Of a stretch of DNA of 64,000 nt, positions 44,100-54,254 are shown in pieces. Every line of letters begins with the position of its first letter. Position 1 is the stretch's first letter. The notes under the pieces were generated by a model, which saw only the letters and a list, made by a program, of their open reading frames with translations, searched no databases and was not told the origin of the DNA. Source of the DNA: Proteobacteria bacterium 005FR1 (lineage in GTDB: Bacteria; Pseudomonadota; Gammaproteobacteria; Pseudomonadales; Cellvibrionaceae); assembly GCA_026192395.1 (NCBI GenBank), contig WACF01000001.1:3098309-3162308 (forward strand), read 5' to 3'. A program made the position numbers and the translations under genes.

Positions 44100-44132
44100 C
44101 AATTGCCGTATTCCTTCCGGGCGCGGCAATTG
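44100..44132 (+). terminator. Hairpin after the secreted protein gene
   Basis: The 9-bp stem CAATTGCCG / CGGCAATTG has a 15-nt loop, without a long T run directly after it. It lies 23 bp after the stop codon. Confidence 0.5.
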
Positions 44133-44155
44133 AAATTCCCCTTTTCTCGCGTAAG

Positions 44156-45067
44156 ATGGCCCGCTTGTTTCGGGATGTTGTTATGGGTCAGATTACGCCG
44201 CGCTTATTGATCACCGCTCTGCTGGCGGTGGTGTCCATGTCTCTGGTTCCTCTGCTGATCCGTTCCACGGACGCCAACGAAATAACCATCGGCCTGGTGC
44301 GCCTGGCGATCGCGGTCGGCCTGCTTTCTCCTTTCATTCTGTTGCGCGGCAAGCTCGGCTCATTGAGCCGCGACGAGTGGCTCGGGCTGGGCTACATCGG
44401 CATCGCTTTCGGCTGTCATTGGCTCACTTATTTCATCAGCATAAAAATGTCGAGCGCTTCCATCGCAGCGCTGTCCATTTCGACCTACGGCATTCATCTC
44501 CTGTTGCTGAACTGGCTGCTCAAAGGGCAGCTTATCCGGGTGGTGGAATGGGGCGCGGTGATTTTGTGCTTCGTGGGCGTCGTGTTGATCGCGCCCAGTT
44601 TCGACCTGCGCGATCAGATGACGCTGGGCATGCTGGTGGGCATCTTCAGCGGCTTTCTCTACGCCTGTCTGCCGCTACTCCATCAGCGGATCATTCGTGT
44701 TCCGACCATGAGCCGGGCCTGGGGGCAGTTCGTCTTCGCCAGTCTGGTATTCCTGCCGGGGATTGGCTTCAGCAACTGGGAGTTGAACGGCGGCGACTGG
44801 TGGCGACTTGCCGTACTTGGGGTGGTCTGCACGGTAATCGGTCACAGCCTGTGGGTGAAATCCAGCTCTGAGCTGCCGCCGGTCATCACCAGTGTTGCCT
44901 ACTATCTTTATGTGCCGATCGCCATGACCGGCAGCTTCATCTTCCTCGACGAGACCATCACCGGGACCATGGTGCTGGGAGCCTGCTTCATCATCACGGC
45001 CAATATCAGCATTGCGGTTCTGTCCTGGCGCCGCAGCCGCCGGCTTCGCCAGCTCGCGCTCGATTGA
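44156..45067 (+). CDS. DMT-family (EamA) transporter
   Basis: Membrane protein of 303 residues with ten helices in two EamA repeats. It opens with ITPRLLITALLAVVSMSLVPLLIR and has the RLAIAVGLLSPFILL and SIKMSSASIAALS segments typical of EamA permeases. It exports or imports small metabolites; the cargo is unknown. The start could be 44156 or 44183, and neither has a strong ribosome site. It sits 67 bp before parC, on the same strand. Confidence 0.85.
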   Translation: MARLFRDVVMGQITPRLLITALLAVVSMSLVPLLIRSTDANEITIGLVRLAIAVGLLSPFILLRGKLGSLSRDEWLGLGYIGIAFGCHWLTYFISIKMSSASIAALSISTYGIHLLLLNWLLKGQLIRVVEWGAVILCFVGVVLIAPSFDLRDQMTLGMLVGIFSGFLYACLPLLHQRIIRVPTMSRAWGQFVFASLVFLPGIGFSNWELNGGDWWRLAVLGVVCTVIGHSLWVKSSSELPPVITSVAYYLYVPIAMTGSFIFLDETITGTMVLGACFIITANISIAVLSWRRSRRLRQLALD

Positions 45068-45133
45068 TTCCCCGGCGCGAATCCAATAGAGTTTCGGCCC
45101 ATTCTCACCCCTTTAAACGCTAGTAACCACAAT

Positions 45134-47395
45134 ATGTGTGCTGATACTACCAATACCGGCTTTTCCGACGCCGAAGAATTCATCCCCCTGAAGCAGTACA
45201 CGGAAAAGGCCTATCTGGACTACTCCATGTACGTCATTCTGGATCGTGCCCTGCCGAATATCGGCGACGGTCTGAAGCCCGTACAGCGCCGTATCGTCTA
45301 TGCCATGAGCGAACTGGGTCTGAAGGCCAGCGCCAAGTACAAGAAATCCGCTCGCACCGTAGGCGACGTGATCGGCAAATTCCATCCGCACGGGGATTCC
45401 GCCTGCTACGAGGCGATGGTGTTGATGGCTCAACCCTTCTCCTACCGCTATCCGCTGATTGATGGGCAAGGCAACTGGGGCTCGCCGGATGATCCCAAGT
45501 CCTTCGCCGCCATGCGTTATACGGAATCCAAGCTCACCAGCTACAGCGATGTGCTGCTGGCGGAACTTGGCCAGGGAACGGTGAACTGGGAGCCCAACTT
45601 CGACGGCACCATGGACGAGCCGACCGTATTGCCGGCCCAGGTCCCCAACATCCTGCTCAATGGAACCACCGGCATTGCAGTGGGTATGGCAACCGATATT
45701 CCACCCCACAACCTGCGCGAAGTTGTCTCGGCGACGGTTCACCTGCTGGAGAATCCCAAGGCCACGATCACCGAGCTGTGCGAGCACATTCTCGGGCCGG
45801 ACATGCCCACCGAAGCGGAGATCATTACGCCGCGTTCGGAAATCGTGAAAATGTACGAAAGTGGTCGCGGTAGCCTGAAGATGCGTGCGGTCTGGAGCGA
45901 AGAGCGCGGCGATGTCGTCATCACCGCGCTACCTCACCAGGTCAGTGGCGCCAAGGTGCTGGAGCAGATCGCCGTCCAGATGCAGGCGAAAAAGCTGCCC
46001 ATGGTGGCGGATCTGCGCGATGAATCGGATCACGAAAACCCGACGCGCCTGGTGATCGTGCCGCGATCCAACCGCGTGGACATGGAGCAGGTGATGAACC
46101 ATCTGTTCGCAACCACCGATCTGGAAAAGAACTACCGCATTAACCTGAACATGATCGGCATCGATGGCCGGCCTGCGGTCAAGTCGCTGGACAAGATCCT
46201 TGGTGAGTGGCTTAGTTTCCGCATGGTCACGGTGCGTCGACGATTGCAGCACCGCCTGGACAAGGTGGAAAACCGGCTGCACATTCTCGAAGGTTATCTG
46301 GTTGCCTTCCTGAACATCGACGAAGTGATTCACATCATCCGCACCGAGGATCATCCCAAGCAAGTGATGATCGAGCGCTTCGGAATCACCGAGGTTCAGG
46401 CGGAAGCCATTCTCGAATTGAAGCTGCGCCAGATCGCTAAGCTGGAAGAAATAAAAATCCGCGGCGAACAGCAGGAGCTGGAAAAGGAACGCGAAGAGCT
46501 GCAGAAAACGCTCGGTTCAGCGAGCCGGCTGAAGAACTTGATCCGCAAGGAGCTGCTGAAAGTCGCTGAACAATACGGCGATGACCGCCGTTCCCCGCTG
46601 GTGGTTCGCTCCGAAGCGCAGGCTTTGAGCGAAACCGAATTGCTCACCAGCGAACCGGTAACCGTGGTGCTTTCGGAAAAAGGCTGGATCCGCGCGGCCA
46701 AGGGGCACGACATCGATCCGGCCGGACTCAGTTACCGATCTGGCGACGACTTCAAGTCCGCTGCCTTGGGTAAAAGCAATCAGTTCGTCTATCTGCTCGA
46801 TTCCACCGGTCGCAGCTATGCGCTCGCGGCGCACACACTGCCGTCGGCCAGAGGGCAGGGAGAGCCGGCAACCGGTCGGCTCAATCCGCCCAGCGGCGCG
46901 ACCTTCGAAGGTCTCGTCATGGGCAATGACGAGCAACGCCTGCTTTTGAGCTCTGATGCGGGCTACGGTTTCATCGCCAAGGTCGGCGATCTGTTCACCA
47001 AGAACCGCGCCGGTAAATCGGTCCTCTCCTTGCCCAAGGGCGCCCGAGTCCTGTCGCCAGCGCTGGTGAAAGATGTGGATAATGATCTGGTAATCGCCAT
47101 CGGCAGCGAAGGTCGCATGCTCGCTTTCCCGGTCAAGGATCTGCCGGAGATGGTTCGCGGAAAAGGCAACAAGATCATCAACATTCCTTCCAAACGCCTG
47201 CAGGCCCGGGAGGAATACGCCGTCGCTATCACGGTCATCGGTGAAAACGATCAACTGGTGATTTACTCCGGCAAGCAGCACCTGAACGTAAAACGCAGCG
47301 ATCTGGAGCACTACCTCGGTGAGCGGGGCCGGCGTGGCAACAAACTGCCGCGCGGTTATCAAAAGGTCAACTCTGTTAAAGTGATCGGCTCCTGA
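45134..47395 (+). CDS. parC: DNA topoisomerase IV subunit A
   Basis: Type IIA topoisomerase subunit of 753 residues that breaks and rejoins DNA to unlink daughter chromosomes. The N-terminal winged-helix and tower domains have [13 protein letters not shown] with the catalytic Tyr. The quinolone region is [26 protein letters not shown] long C-terminal half has propeller blades such as [16 protein letters not shown]. Length matches ParC (about 750). The partner parE is not in the window. Confidence 0.95.
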   Translation: MCADTTNTGFSDAEEFIPLKQYTEKAYLDYSMYVILDRALPNIGDGLKPVQRRIVYAMSELGLKASAKYKKSARTVGDVIGKFHPHGDSACYEAMVLMAQPFSYRYPLIDGQGNWGSPDDPKSFAAMRYTESKLTSYSDVLLAELGQGTVNWEPNFDGTMDEPTVLPAQVPNILLNGTTGIAVGMATDIPPHNLREVVSATVHLLENPKATITELCEHILGPDMPTEAEIITPRSEIVKMYESGRGSLKMRAVWSEERGDVVITALPHQVSGAKVLEQIAVQMQAKKLPMVADLRDESDHENPTRLVIVPRSNRVDMEQVMNHLFATTDLEKNYRINLNMIGIDGRPAVKSLDKILGEWLSFRMVTVRRRLQHRLDKVENRLHILEGYLVAFLNIDEVIHIIRTEDHPKQVMIERFGITEVQAEAILELKLRQIAKLEEIKIRGEQQELEKEREELQKTLGSASRLKNLIRKELLKVAEQYGDDRRSPLVVRSEAQALSETELLTSEPVTVVLSEKGWIRAAKGHDIDPAGLSYRSGDDFKSAALGKSNQFVYLLDSTGRSYALAAHTLPSARGQGEPATGRLNPPSGATFEGLVMGNDEQRLLLSSDAGYGFIAKVGDLFTKNRAGKSVLSLPKGARVLSPALVKDVDNDLVIAIGSEGRMLAFPVKDLPEMVRGKGNKIINIPSKRLQAREEYAVAITVIGENDQLVIYSGKQHLNVKRSDLEHYLGERGRRGNKLPRGYQKVNSVKVIGS

Positions 47396-47647
47396 CTGGT
47401 GTTTCAGTTTTCTGATTAGGTCCAGGTTGCCGCTGAAATTGAGGAAACCTGTTTAGGCCTGCGGTTTCCGCGGGCTTTGACAGGAACTCCCTGATCTTGG
47501 CGGCAGTCTATCCCCTGTTTTTTTGGCTTCCATCCGGAAGCGAGAGAGCCTTTGAGAGGAGGCTCGGTTGGTAGCAGGCTCTCTGGCAGCTTCTCCGCAC
47601 TTGCTTTCGCGGCATCTACTTCGCCTGCCCCATTAGTATTTTGTGAA

Positions 47648-50176
47648 ATGGAGCACAAAGTGCCTATTTGGTTGAGCGATTTCTTCGAGAAAACCAATTC
47701 CTTCATTCCACATGGACACTGCTACCTGTGGATTCCCAGTTTGTTATGGCTGCATGTCATTTCGGATGCATTGATCGGCACGGCCTATGTGGCCATCTCC
47801 TTTCTGCTTTATTTTCTGGTCCGCCGAATCCGTCTGCCCTTCAGTCCGGTTTTCATCGCCTTCGGCTTGTTCATTGGCTTGTGCGGGCTGACTCATTTCA
47901 TTAACATCTGGACAGTATGGAATCCAGACTATTGGGCGGCCGGCCTTCTCAAGGCGGCAACGGCGGCGGCTTCCGTGGCAACTGCCATCGGTCTCATCTA
48001 TGTGCGGCCACAGATAGAAGAAGTGGTTCATGCAGCGCGGTTATCCGAAGAGCGTCGGATTCGGCTGGAATCCACCAATGCAGAACTGGAAAAGCTCTAT
48101 GACAAGCTCAAGGAGCAGGACGAGCTGAAGACGCAGTTCTTCGCCAATATCTCTCATGAGCTGCGGACCCCTTTGGCCCTGATCCTGGGCCCCGCCGAAC
48201 GCATGCTCACCGATGACAATCTCACCGAGGCGCAGCGCCGACAACTGACCAGCATAGGTAGAAATAGCAAGAGCCTGCTGCGGCAGGTGAACGATTTGCT
48301 CGACGTGGCGCGGCTCGAAGAGGGCAGGCTGCAGGCCAACTACGTGCGTCTCGATGTGGCACTCTGGTTCCGGCGGGTCAGCTCCCAGTTTGAGGTCGCA
48401 GCCGAGCAGCGTCAGATCCGCTTCGATGTCCAGACACCTGAAAGGCTGATGGCGGAAGTCGATGCGGACATGCTGGAGCGAGTGCTCATCAATCTTCTTG
48501 CCAACGCCTTCAAGTTCACCCCGGAAGGTGGCGAGATTCGCGCAATACTCGAATCCACTGGTGAAAGTCGCTTCCGCTTTTCCGTCAGCGACAGCGGTCC
48601 TGGAATCAGGCCGGAGCAGCGGAACATCATTTTCGAACGCTTCCGTCAGACAGATGGAAGTGCCACCCGCCGCCATGGCGGGGTGGGCCTGGGCCTGGCA
48701 ATCGCCCGGGATTTCGTCCAATTGCATGCTGGCACCATCGAAGTGGATGACGCACCTGCGGGCGGTGCGCGCTTTTCCGTCACGCTGCCCATCAAAGCGC
48801 CCGCCTCTGCCGAGGTTGCCACCGCAGCCGAAACCCTTGCGTCGACTGTGACTGTCGCGCTGGAAAGCGCGGTTGGTGATCTGACGCAGCGAAACGAACT
48901 CGGTGAAATGGTCGAGAGCGCCAACCACTCGCCTGACCGCCCCACGGTGTTGGTGGTTGAGGACACGGAAGAATTGAGCCAATTTCTGGCCGCCACATTG
49001 AGGAAGCACTACAACGTCGTGACAGCGGTGGATGGCTACGAGGGCCTCGAGCGAGCCATCGCCCTGCGGCCGGATCTGATCGTGACTGACGTGATGATGC
49101 CGCGCATGAGCGGTGATCAACTGGTGGCGGCACTACGTGAGCGCGAGGAATTCAATTCAATGCCGATTCTCCTGCTCACCGCCAGGGAGGACGACGAATT
49201 TCGGGTGCGCGTGCTGCGTGGCGGTGCCCAGGATTACCTGACGAAGCCCTTCGTCCCGGACGAACTGCTGGCCCGGGTGGACAATCTGGTGGCCGTGAAG
49301 CGCACCGGCGATTTGTTGCGCAAAGAGCTGCAAAGCGCCTCCGCCGATGTGGAGAACCTGGCCGGGCAATTGGCAGCCAGGCACCGTGACCTCAAAGTCG
49401 CACTGGAGCTCGCAGAAGTCGCCCGTGAGCGAGCCGAGCAGGCCGGTGAAGTCAAAAGTCATTTTCTCGCCATGGTTTCCCACGAGATGCGAACGCCCTT
49501 GTCCACCATCTCCATGAATGCCGACCTCCTCGGTCGCCACCCCGAGGTTCAATCGTCCGCGGCCTTCCGTACTCAGCTTGACCGAACCATACGCGCGACC
49601 CAGCAGCTTGCTACCGTGATCGAGGGCTTGTTGGAATACACGCGCGTGGAAAGCGGCAAGACCGCGGTAAGGATTGAAGCCATCGACGCGGTGGAAATCG
49701 CTCGCGAGGTGGTCGAATTCGGTCGGCTGCAGAACCAGTCCCCGGAGGTGACGCTATCGCTGGAGCTCCCCGAAACGCCCCTGCCACACCTGCAGACGGA
49801 CCCGCGCCTGCTGCGGGTAATGCTCAATAACCTGGTCGCCAATGCACTGAAATTCACTGTCGAAGGGCGGGTTAGCCTTCAACTGTCCGCTGACAGCGAC
49901 TGGCACAGATTCGCTGTGCGGGATACCGGAATAGGCATCGCCAAAGCGGATTTGCGCCGCATCTTTTTGCCTTTTGAGCAGGTCGAGCCAGTGCAGCGTA
50001 AAAGTGTCCCCGGAGTGGGCCTGGGGCTGGCACTCACCAAGGAGCTCGTGGAAGCGCTTGGCGGCGCTTTGCAAGTCGAATCTGAAGAGGGCGTGGGCAG
50101 TACCTTCTGTATACTGTTGCCCAGCGATGCCAAGCCTCTCCTTGAGCCACGCGATAACGTCGAAGAGAAAGTGTAA
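47648..50176 (+). CDS. Hybrid histidine kinase with ethylene-receptor-like membrane domain
   Basis: Sensor of 842 residues. The first 120 residues form three helices like the ethylene-binding domain of plant ETR1. The residues that bind copper and ethylene there are all present: Asp40, Tyr47, Ile76, Cys79 and His83 (SDALIGTAY; FIGLCGLTHFI). Next come a coiled linker, kinase 1 (His170 in ISHELRTPLAL, then an ATPase domain), a receiver (Asp481 in DLIVTDVMMP), a coiled linker, and kinase 2 (His612 in VSHEMRTPLST, then an ATPase domain). The whole is TM-HK-REC-HK. The start at 47648 (MEHKVPIWL) suits the domain. A receiver-only gene follows, overlapping by 1 bp. It probably senses ethylene or another small hydrocarbon; proof is lacking. 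Confidence 0.85.
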   Translation: MEHKVPIWLSDFFEKTNSFIPHGHCYLWIPSLLWLHVISDALIGTAYVAISFLLYFLVRRIRLPFSPVFIAFGLFIGLCGLTHFINIWTVWNPDYWAAGLLKAATAAASVATAIGLIYVRPQIEEVVHAARLSEERRIRLESTNAELEKLYDKLKEQDELKTQFFANISHELRTPLALILGPAERMLTDDNLTEAQRRQLTSIGRNSKSLLRQVNDLLDVARLEEGRLQANYVRLDVALWFRRVSSQFEVAAEQRQIRFDVQTPERLMAEVDADMLERVLINLLANAFKFTPEGGEIRAILESTGESRFRFSVSDSGPGIRPEQRNIIFERFRQTDGSATRRHGGVGLGLAIARDFVQLHAGTIEVDDAPAGGARFSVTLPIKAPASAEVATAAETLASTVTVALESAVGDLTQRNELGEMVESANHSPDRPTVLVVEDTEELSQFLAATLRKHYNVVTAVDGYEGLERAIALRPDLIVTDVMMPRMSGDQLVAALREREEFNSMPILLLTAREDDEFRVRVLRGGAQDYLTKPFVPDELLARVDNLVAVKRTGDLLRKELQSASADVENLAGQLAARHRDLKVALELAEVARERAEQAGEVKSHFLAMVSHEMRTPLSTISMNADLLGRHPEVQSSAAFRTQLDRTIRATQQLATVIEGLLEYTRVESGKTAVRIEAIDAVEIAREVVEFGRLQNQSPEVTLSLELPETPLPHLQTDPRLLRVMLNNLVANALKFTVEGRVSLQLSADSDWHRFAVRDTGIGIAKADLRRIFLPFEQVEPVQRKSVPGVGLGLALTKELVEALGGALQVESEEGVGSTFCILLPSDAKPLLEPRDNVEEKV

Positions 50177-50559
50177 TGACCTGCGACCGCATCTTGATCG
50201 TTGAAGACGAGCCGGACATCCGGGAGACCCTGAAGGATATCCTGGAACTGGAAGGCTTTTCCGTCACAACCGCGGCAAATGGTCGCGAGGCCTTGCAGCG
50301 TGTCGAGGAAATTCAGCGCCCCTGCCTGATTCTGCTCGACCTGATGATGCCGGTGATGGACGGCTGGCAGTTTCTCCACATTCTCAAAGACGAACGCAAG
50401 CACGTGTTCGCCACCATTCCCGTGGTCGTGATTTCGGCTGCCGCCGATGTAAGCGCGGTGCAGCAACAGTATGGCTGCAAGGCCATCAAAAAGCCGGTAA
50501 GCATCAGTACGCTGGTGGAACTGGCGCACGAATACTGCGAACCCGCCTCGGCCTGCTAA
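50176..50559 (+). CDS. Single-domain response regulator
   Basis: CheY-like receiver of 127 residues: ILIVEDEPDIRETL (acidic pair), LILLDLMMPVMDGWQ with the phospho-acceptor Asp, PVVVISAAADVS and the Lys in KAIKKPVSI. There is no output domain. Its start overlaps the stop of the hybrid kinase (TAATG), so it is the obvious partner, taking phosphate from kinase 1 or 2. Its target is unknown. Confidence 0.93.
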   Translation: MTCDRILIVEDEPDIRETLKDILELEGFSVTTAANGREALQRVEEIQRPCLILLDLMMPVMDGWQFLHILKDERKHVFATIPVVVISAAADVSAVQQQYGCKAIKKPVSISTLVELAHEYCEPASAC

Positions 50560-50646
50560 ACCCCCAGGGTCCGATTTTCCGCTTGCCGCCTTCGCAGCAT
50601 TCCGATGTAATCCTCGCCTTCCAATCTGCCGCTGAAGGGCTTCACT

Positions 50647-51057
50647 ATGGACCGAAAATATCTTATGACCGCTCTGGGTTACGGCATCGTCGGTTTGCTG
50701 CTCGGCATCTATATGGCCGCGAGCCAGAACCACGGTCAATTCGTCACCCATGCACACATTCTGTTGGTGGGCTTCGTTGTGTCCTTCGTTTATGCCGTTT
50801 GCCACAAGCTGTGGCTGTCCGGGTATGACTCGACCTTGGTCAGGGCGCAGTACTACGCCCACCAGGCCGGCTCGCTGGTCCTGGTTGCGGGGCTTTACAT
50901 GCTGTACGGGGGAATCGGCGATGAGGCGGTGCTGGGGCCGGTGATGGGAGTTGCATCCATCGCCGTTCTGGCGGGTCTGGTTCTGATGAAGCTGATGATC
51001 ATCAAAGCAGGCAAGGCGACGGAAACGGCCGCCCCTGTTGCGGGGCCGGCCGCATAG
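50647..51057 (+). CDS. Four-helix membrane protein, unknown function
   Basis: Protein of 136 residues with four membrane helices. A His-rich segment (NHGQFVTHAHILLVGFVVSF and AVCHK, later YYAHQAGSL) recalls quinol/heme-binding or NnrS-like small membrane proteins, but no family is firmly recognised. AAGGG lies 7 bases before the ATG. It lies 87 bp after the response regulator and could share its unit. Confidence 0.6.
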   Translation: MDRKYLMTALGYGIVGLLLGIYMAASQNHGQFVTHAHILLVGFVVSFVYAVCHKLWLSGYDSTLVRAQYYAHQAGSLVLVAGLYMLYGGIGDEAVLGPVMGVASIAVLAGLVLMKLMIIKAGKATETAAPVAGPAA

Positions 51058-51061
51058 ATGA

Positions 51062-52846
51062 TTACTGAAAGTGCCGTGCCCGCTTCTGGGTAGACATATC
51101 CTGACGGGCGAAGCGCTTGCGGCGGCGGTAAGGGAAGGTGTCGGCCACATACCCTTCCTTGACCTGCCGCTGGATCTTCTGCCACCAGCGGTAATCGTAC
51201 AAATCCGAGTGTCGGCTCTCAAAGGCCTTGCGGGCTTTTTCGTTGCCGGCAAAGAACAGCGGGAACTCCTCCGGAAAGATATCGTTTTCGCGAACGGTGT
51301 AAAACGGCGTGCTTGAGAGCTCTTCCATGTCGTTGGTCGGCTCAGGGATTTTTCGGAAGCGACACTCGGTAATCGCTGCGATTTCGTCGTAATCGTAGAA
51401 GACTACCCGCCCGTGTCGCGTCACCCCGAAATTCTTCAGCAGCATGTCGCCGGTGAAGATATTCGCCACCGCCAACTCCTTGATGGAGTTGCCGTATTCA
51501 TCCATCACGTCCTCGATTTGCTCGTCGGTGGCATCGTTCAAATAAAGGTTGAGCGGCGTCATGCGACGCTCCACATAGAGATGCTTCACGATCAACAACT
51601 TGTCCGTCATGGTGATCTTTGACGGTGCCACTTCCATCAACTCTTCGATCAGCTCATCGCTGAATCGGTTGCGGTAGAAGATGAAGTTGCGGTATTCCTG
51701 GGTGTCCGCCATCCGTCCCGCCCGGTCGGAACGGGACACCAGTTTGTATTTTTCCTTCACGATGGCTTCGGTAACATTTTTCGGCGAGCCGAACTTGTCC
51801 TTGATGATCTTGAATACCACATCGTAGGACGGCAACGTGAACACCGACATCACCATGCCCTTGATTCCCGGTGCAATGACGAACTTGTCTTCGCTGTTCT
51901 TCAGGTGGTTGATGATGTGGCGGTAGAACTCCGTCTTGCCATGCTTATTGAAGCCGATGGCATTGTAGATCTCCATCAATTCCTTCTGCGGAATCAACGA
52001 ACGAATGAAGCGCACGAAGCGAGAAGGAATCGGTGCGTCCACCATGAAATAGGAGCGGGTAAAGCTGAAAATGATACTGACATCATCCGGCTCAAAGATG
52101 ACCGAATCCACGTAAATGCCGTCGTGTTCGTTATGGAGCAGCGGCAGAATCAGTGGTATGCGCTGCTTTTTGTAAATGGCCCGGCCAACCAGGTAAGCGC
52201 CCTTGTTGCGGTAGAATACCGACTCGAGGATATCGATGCGAACCTCGGAAGGATCGGCCTGGAAGTTGGGAAGAATGTACTCCTGAATCGCATGGACGAT
52301 GTTGGCCGTATCGCGTTTTTTGTTTTCCCAGGGAACCGAAAACTCGAAGTCGTCGAGAATCCGCGAGACCAGATCCACCAATCCCCGCTCGATCTTGTAA
52401 GACACGTAAATGGAGTAGCCCTTCAGCGGTTTGTCGTCCAGCGAGCGCGACGGCTTTACGAAGAGGTAGCGGTCGTGAATATGCTCGTGCTGAAAGTGGC
52501 CGCAGAAGATCGAGTTGAAGAAGGTCTCGGCGATCTCGTAGTTGTTGTGGTTCTCCACCAGTTGCGCATAGGCGTTCCGCGCCTGCTGCCAGAGCTCCAG
52601 GTTGCTGACATCCTTGCTGGTTACCTCCTGGGTCAGCTGCCGAATCTGATCTACTTTGCGCTTGTAAAGCTCGATCCGCTCGCGGTGCGCGCTCTGCACG
52701 CCTTGCCAGTCTGCTTTTTCGAAGCGGGCTTTGGCTCCCAGGGTAATGTTCTGGAAGTCGGCGAAGTAGGCTTCAAAGCCGTTGAGAATGGTCTTGGCGA
52801 TGCGGCGAGCGGTCGGTGAGGGATTGCTGAAATCGGCAGAGTTCAT
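51062..52846 (-). CDS. aceK: Isocitrate dehydrogenase kinase/phosphatase AceK
   Basis: Bifunctional enzyme of about 594 residues that phosphorylates isocitrate dehydrogenase to switch carbon into the glyoxylate bypass, and removes the phosphate again. It begins TILNGFEAYFADFQNITLGAKARFEKADW, like E. coli AceK. Kinase-like elements include DTANIVHAIQEYILPNFQ and IAPGIKGMVMSVFTLPSYDVVFKIIKDKFG, then VFYDYDEIAAITEC. The start at 52846 matches E. coli; the frame extends to 52903 only through a TTG. No aceA or aceB is in the window. Confidence 0.95.
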   Translation of the reverse strand: MNSADFSNPSPTARRIAKTILNGFEAYFADFQNITLGAKARFEKADWQGVQSAHRERIELYKRKVDQIRQLTQEVTSKDVSNLELWQQARNAYAQLVENHNNYEIAETFFNSIFCGHFQHEHIHDRYLFVKPSRSLDDKPLKGYSIYVSYKIERGLVDLVSRILDDFEFSVPWENKKRDTANIVHAIQEYILPNFQADPSEVRIDILESVFYRNKGAYLVGRAIYKKQRIPLILPLLHNEHDGIYVDSVIFEPDDVSIIFSFTRSYFMVDAPIPSRFVRFIRSLIPQKELMEIYNAIGFNKHGKTEFYRHIINHLKNSEDKFVIAPGIKGMVMSVFTLPSYDVVFKIIKDKFGSPKNVTEAIVKEKYKLVSRSDRAGRMADTQEYRNFIFYRNRFSDELIEELMEVAPSKITMTDKLLIVKHLYVERRMTPLNLYLNDATDEQIEDVMDEYGNSIKELAVANIFTGDMLLKNFGVTRHGRVVFYDYDEIAAITECRFRKIPEPTNDMEELSSTPFYTVRENDIFPEEFPLFFAGNEKARKAFESRHSDLYDYRWWQKIQRQVKEGYVADTFPYRRRKRFARQDMSTQKRARHFQ

Positions 52847-53121
52847 TGGCTTATCAGTGAGGAGTGAAGTGGCTAGTGGGCTATTCGTGAAGTTCGCTGA
52901 CAAAAGAACACAGCCAAAACGTTCAAATCAAGTCGGAAAAGCGCGGGGTAGTGGTGCTATTTGAGCTTTTCCGACGCCAAGCTGGACATTTTGGCGAAGT
53001 GGAACTGTCACTGACTTCGCAAACAGTCCACCTGATAATGAAGGGCTGCAGACTTGCTATAGTGGCCTATTGGTGCCGGAAAGTCATCAGCGGCGCTGTT
53101 GTTGAGTGTGTGAGGATGTAA

Positions 53122-54207
53122 ATGTTTATCCCGAAACTGCTGGGCCTGAGCCCGAGTTTGCTCCTTTTATCATTGTCCTGCGCTGCGGCCCACGCGGCTG
53201 TGGTTCTCCAGTACCACCACGTGAGCGAAAACAGCCCGCCGGCCACTTCGGTATCACCGGCCTTGTTTCGCGAGCACATGGAGCATCTGCACGAATCGGG
53301 CTACCGGGTCGTGCGGCTGGATGAACTCGCGCAAACGCTGAAAAGCGGCAAGCCGCTGCCGGACAAGACCGTGGCCATCACCTTCGACGACGGCTACCTG
53401 TCCATCTATGAAGTCGCCTTCCCCATTCTGAAAGACTACGGCTGGCCCTTCACCGTCTTCGTAAACACGCGGCCCCATGATCAGGGCCTTCATCAGTTCG
53501 CCAGCTGGGATCAGCTGCGGGAAATGGCCGGGGCGGGCGCCACCATCGCCAATCACTCCTACAGCCATCCGCATATGCTTCGCCGCCAGACAGGAGAAAG
53601 CGACAGAAAATGGCGAGAACGGATGCGCGAGGAAATCCTGCGAGCGGAGCGAACCATCGATAGGGAAATCGGCAAGGGTCCCCGACTCTTCGCCTATCCT
53701 TATGGCGAGTACGACGGCGCCACGCAGGCACTGCTTGCGGACCTGGGCTACATCGGCTTCGGCCAGCAGTCTGGTCCGCTCGGCCCGCTGGGCAATCATC
53801 AGGCTCTGCCCCGCTTTCCCTTCGGCGGACCTTACGGCAGCATCCAAGACTTTCGCACCAAGGTCGCCAGCCTGCCCATGCCGCTCAGGGAGACCGTCGT
53901 TTACGGAAGTAAAAAGCAGGTTTTGAAGGAGCCCTTGCTTCCGACCGACGAAGACCGGCCGCGGCTGGTGCTCGCGTTGCAGGACGAGAAGATCGCTCCC
54001 CAGGTGCAGTGTTTCGCCAGTGGGCAGGGAGCCATTCCCACCAGAGCCGAAGGCGCCACGGTGATAGCGCAGCCGGAAAAACCACTGGGCGTGGGTCGTT
54101 CCCGCTACAACTGCACCGCCCCCAGCGGCCAGGCCGGACGCTTCTACTGGTATTCCCAGCAGTTCATCCGCAAACAGCCCGATGGCGAGTGGTACCCGGA
54201 AGCTTAA
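53122..54207 (+). CDS. Polysaccharide deacetylase family protein
   Basis: Secreted carbohydrate esterase-4-like protein of 361 residues, with a signal (LLGLSPSLLLLSLSCAAAHA). The NodB-type motif 1, ITFDDGY, and motif 2, NHSYSHPHM, carry Asp and two His for the metal, and later ones include FAYPYGEYDGATQALLADLGY. It probably deacetylates a glycan such as PNAG or peptidoglycan. An extra C-terminal region of about 100 residues, after PSLPMPLRET-type strands, is not assigned. GAGG is 6 bases before the ATG. Confidence 0.9.
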   Translation: MFIPKLLGLSPSLLLLSLSCAAAHAAVVLQYHHVSENSPPATSVSPALFREHMEHLHESGYRVVRLDELAQTLKSGKPLPDKTVAITFDDGYLSIYEVAFPILKDYGWPFTVFVNTRPHDQGLHQFASWDQLREMAGAGATIANHSYSHPHMLRRQTGESDRKWRERMREEILRAERTIDREIGKGPRLFAYPYGEYDGATQALLADLGYIGFGQQSGPLGPLGNHQALPRFPFGGPYGSIQDFRTKVASLPMPLRETVVYGSKKQVLKEPLLPTDEDRPRLVLALQDEKIAPQVQCFASGQGAIPTRAEGATVIAQPEKPLGVGRSRYNCTAPSGQAGRFYWYSQQFIRKQPDGEWYPEA

Positions 54208-54220
54208 GGCTCTCTATGCT

Positions 54221-54252
54221 CTGGAGACTGGAGACTGGAGACTGGAGACTGG
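54221..54252. repeat. Four tandem copies of GGAGACT
   Basis: GGAGACT repeats four times (54223-54250) between the convergent deacetylase and Bax-like genes, with CT before and GG after. The complement repeats at 27146. Confidence 0.95.
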
Positions 54253-54254
54253 CC

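Noticed and set aside
44156-45067. Calling the DMT gene part of a parC operon
   Set aside because: There are 67 bp between them and no overlap. Functionally they are unlinked, and the common direction alone is weak evidence.
47396-47647. A riboswitch before the ethylene-type kinase
   Set aside because: There is some hairpin potential (GAGAGCC ... GGCTCTC) but no conserved core that I could match to a known class.
49879-51252. Minus-strand frame of about 457 residues opposite the response regulator
   Set aside because: It crosses three real plus-strand genes and has no motif.
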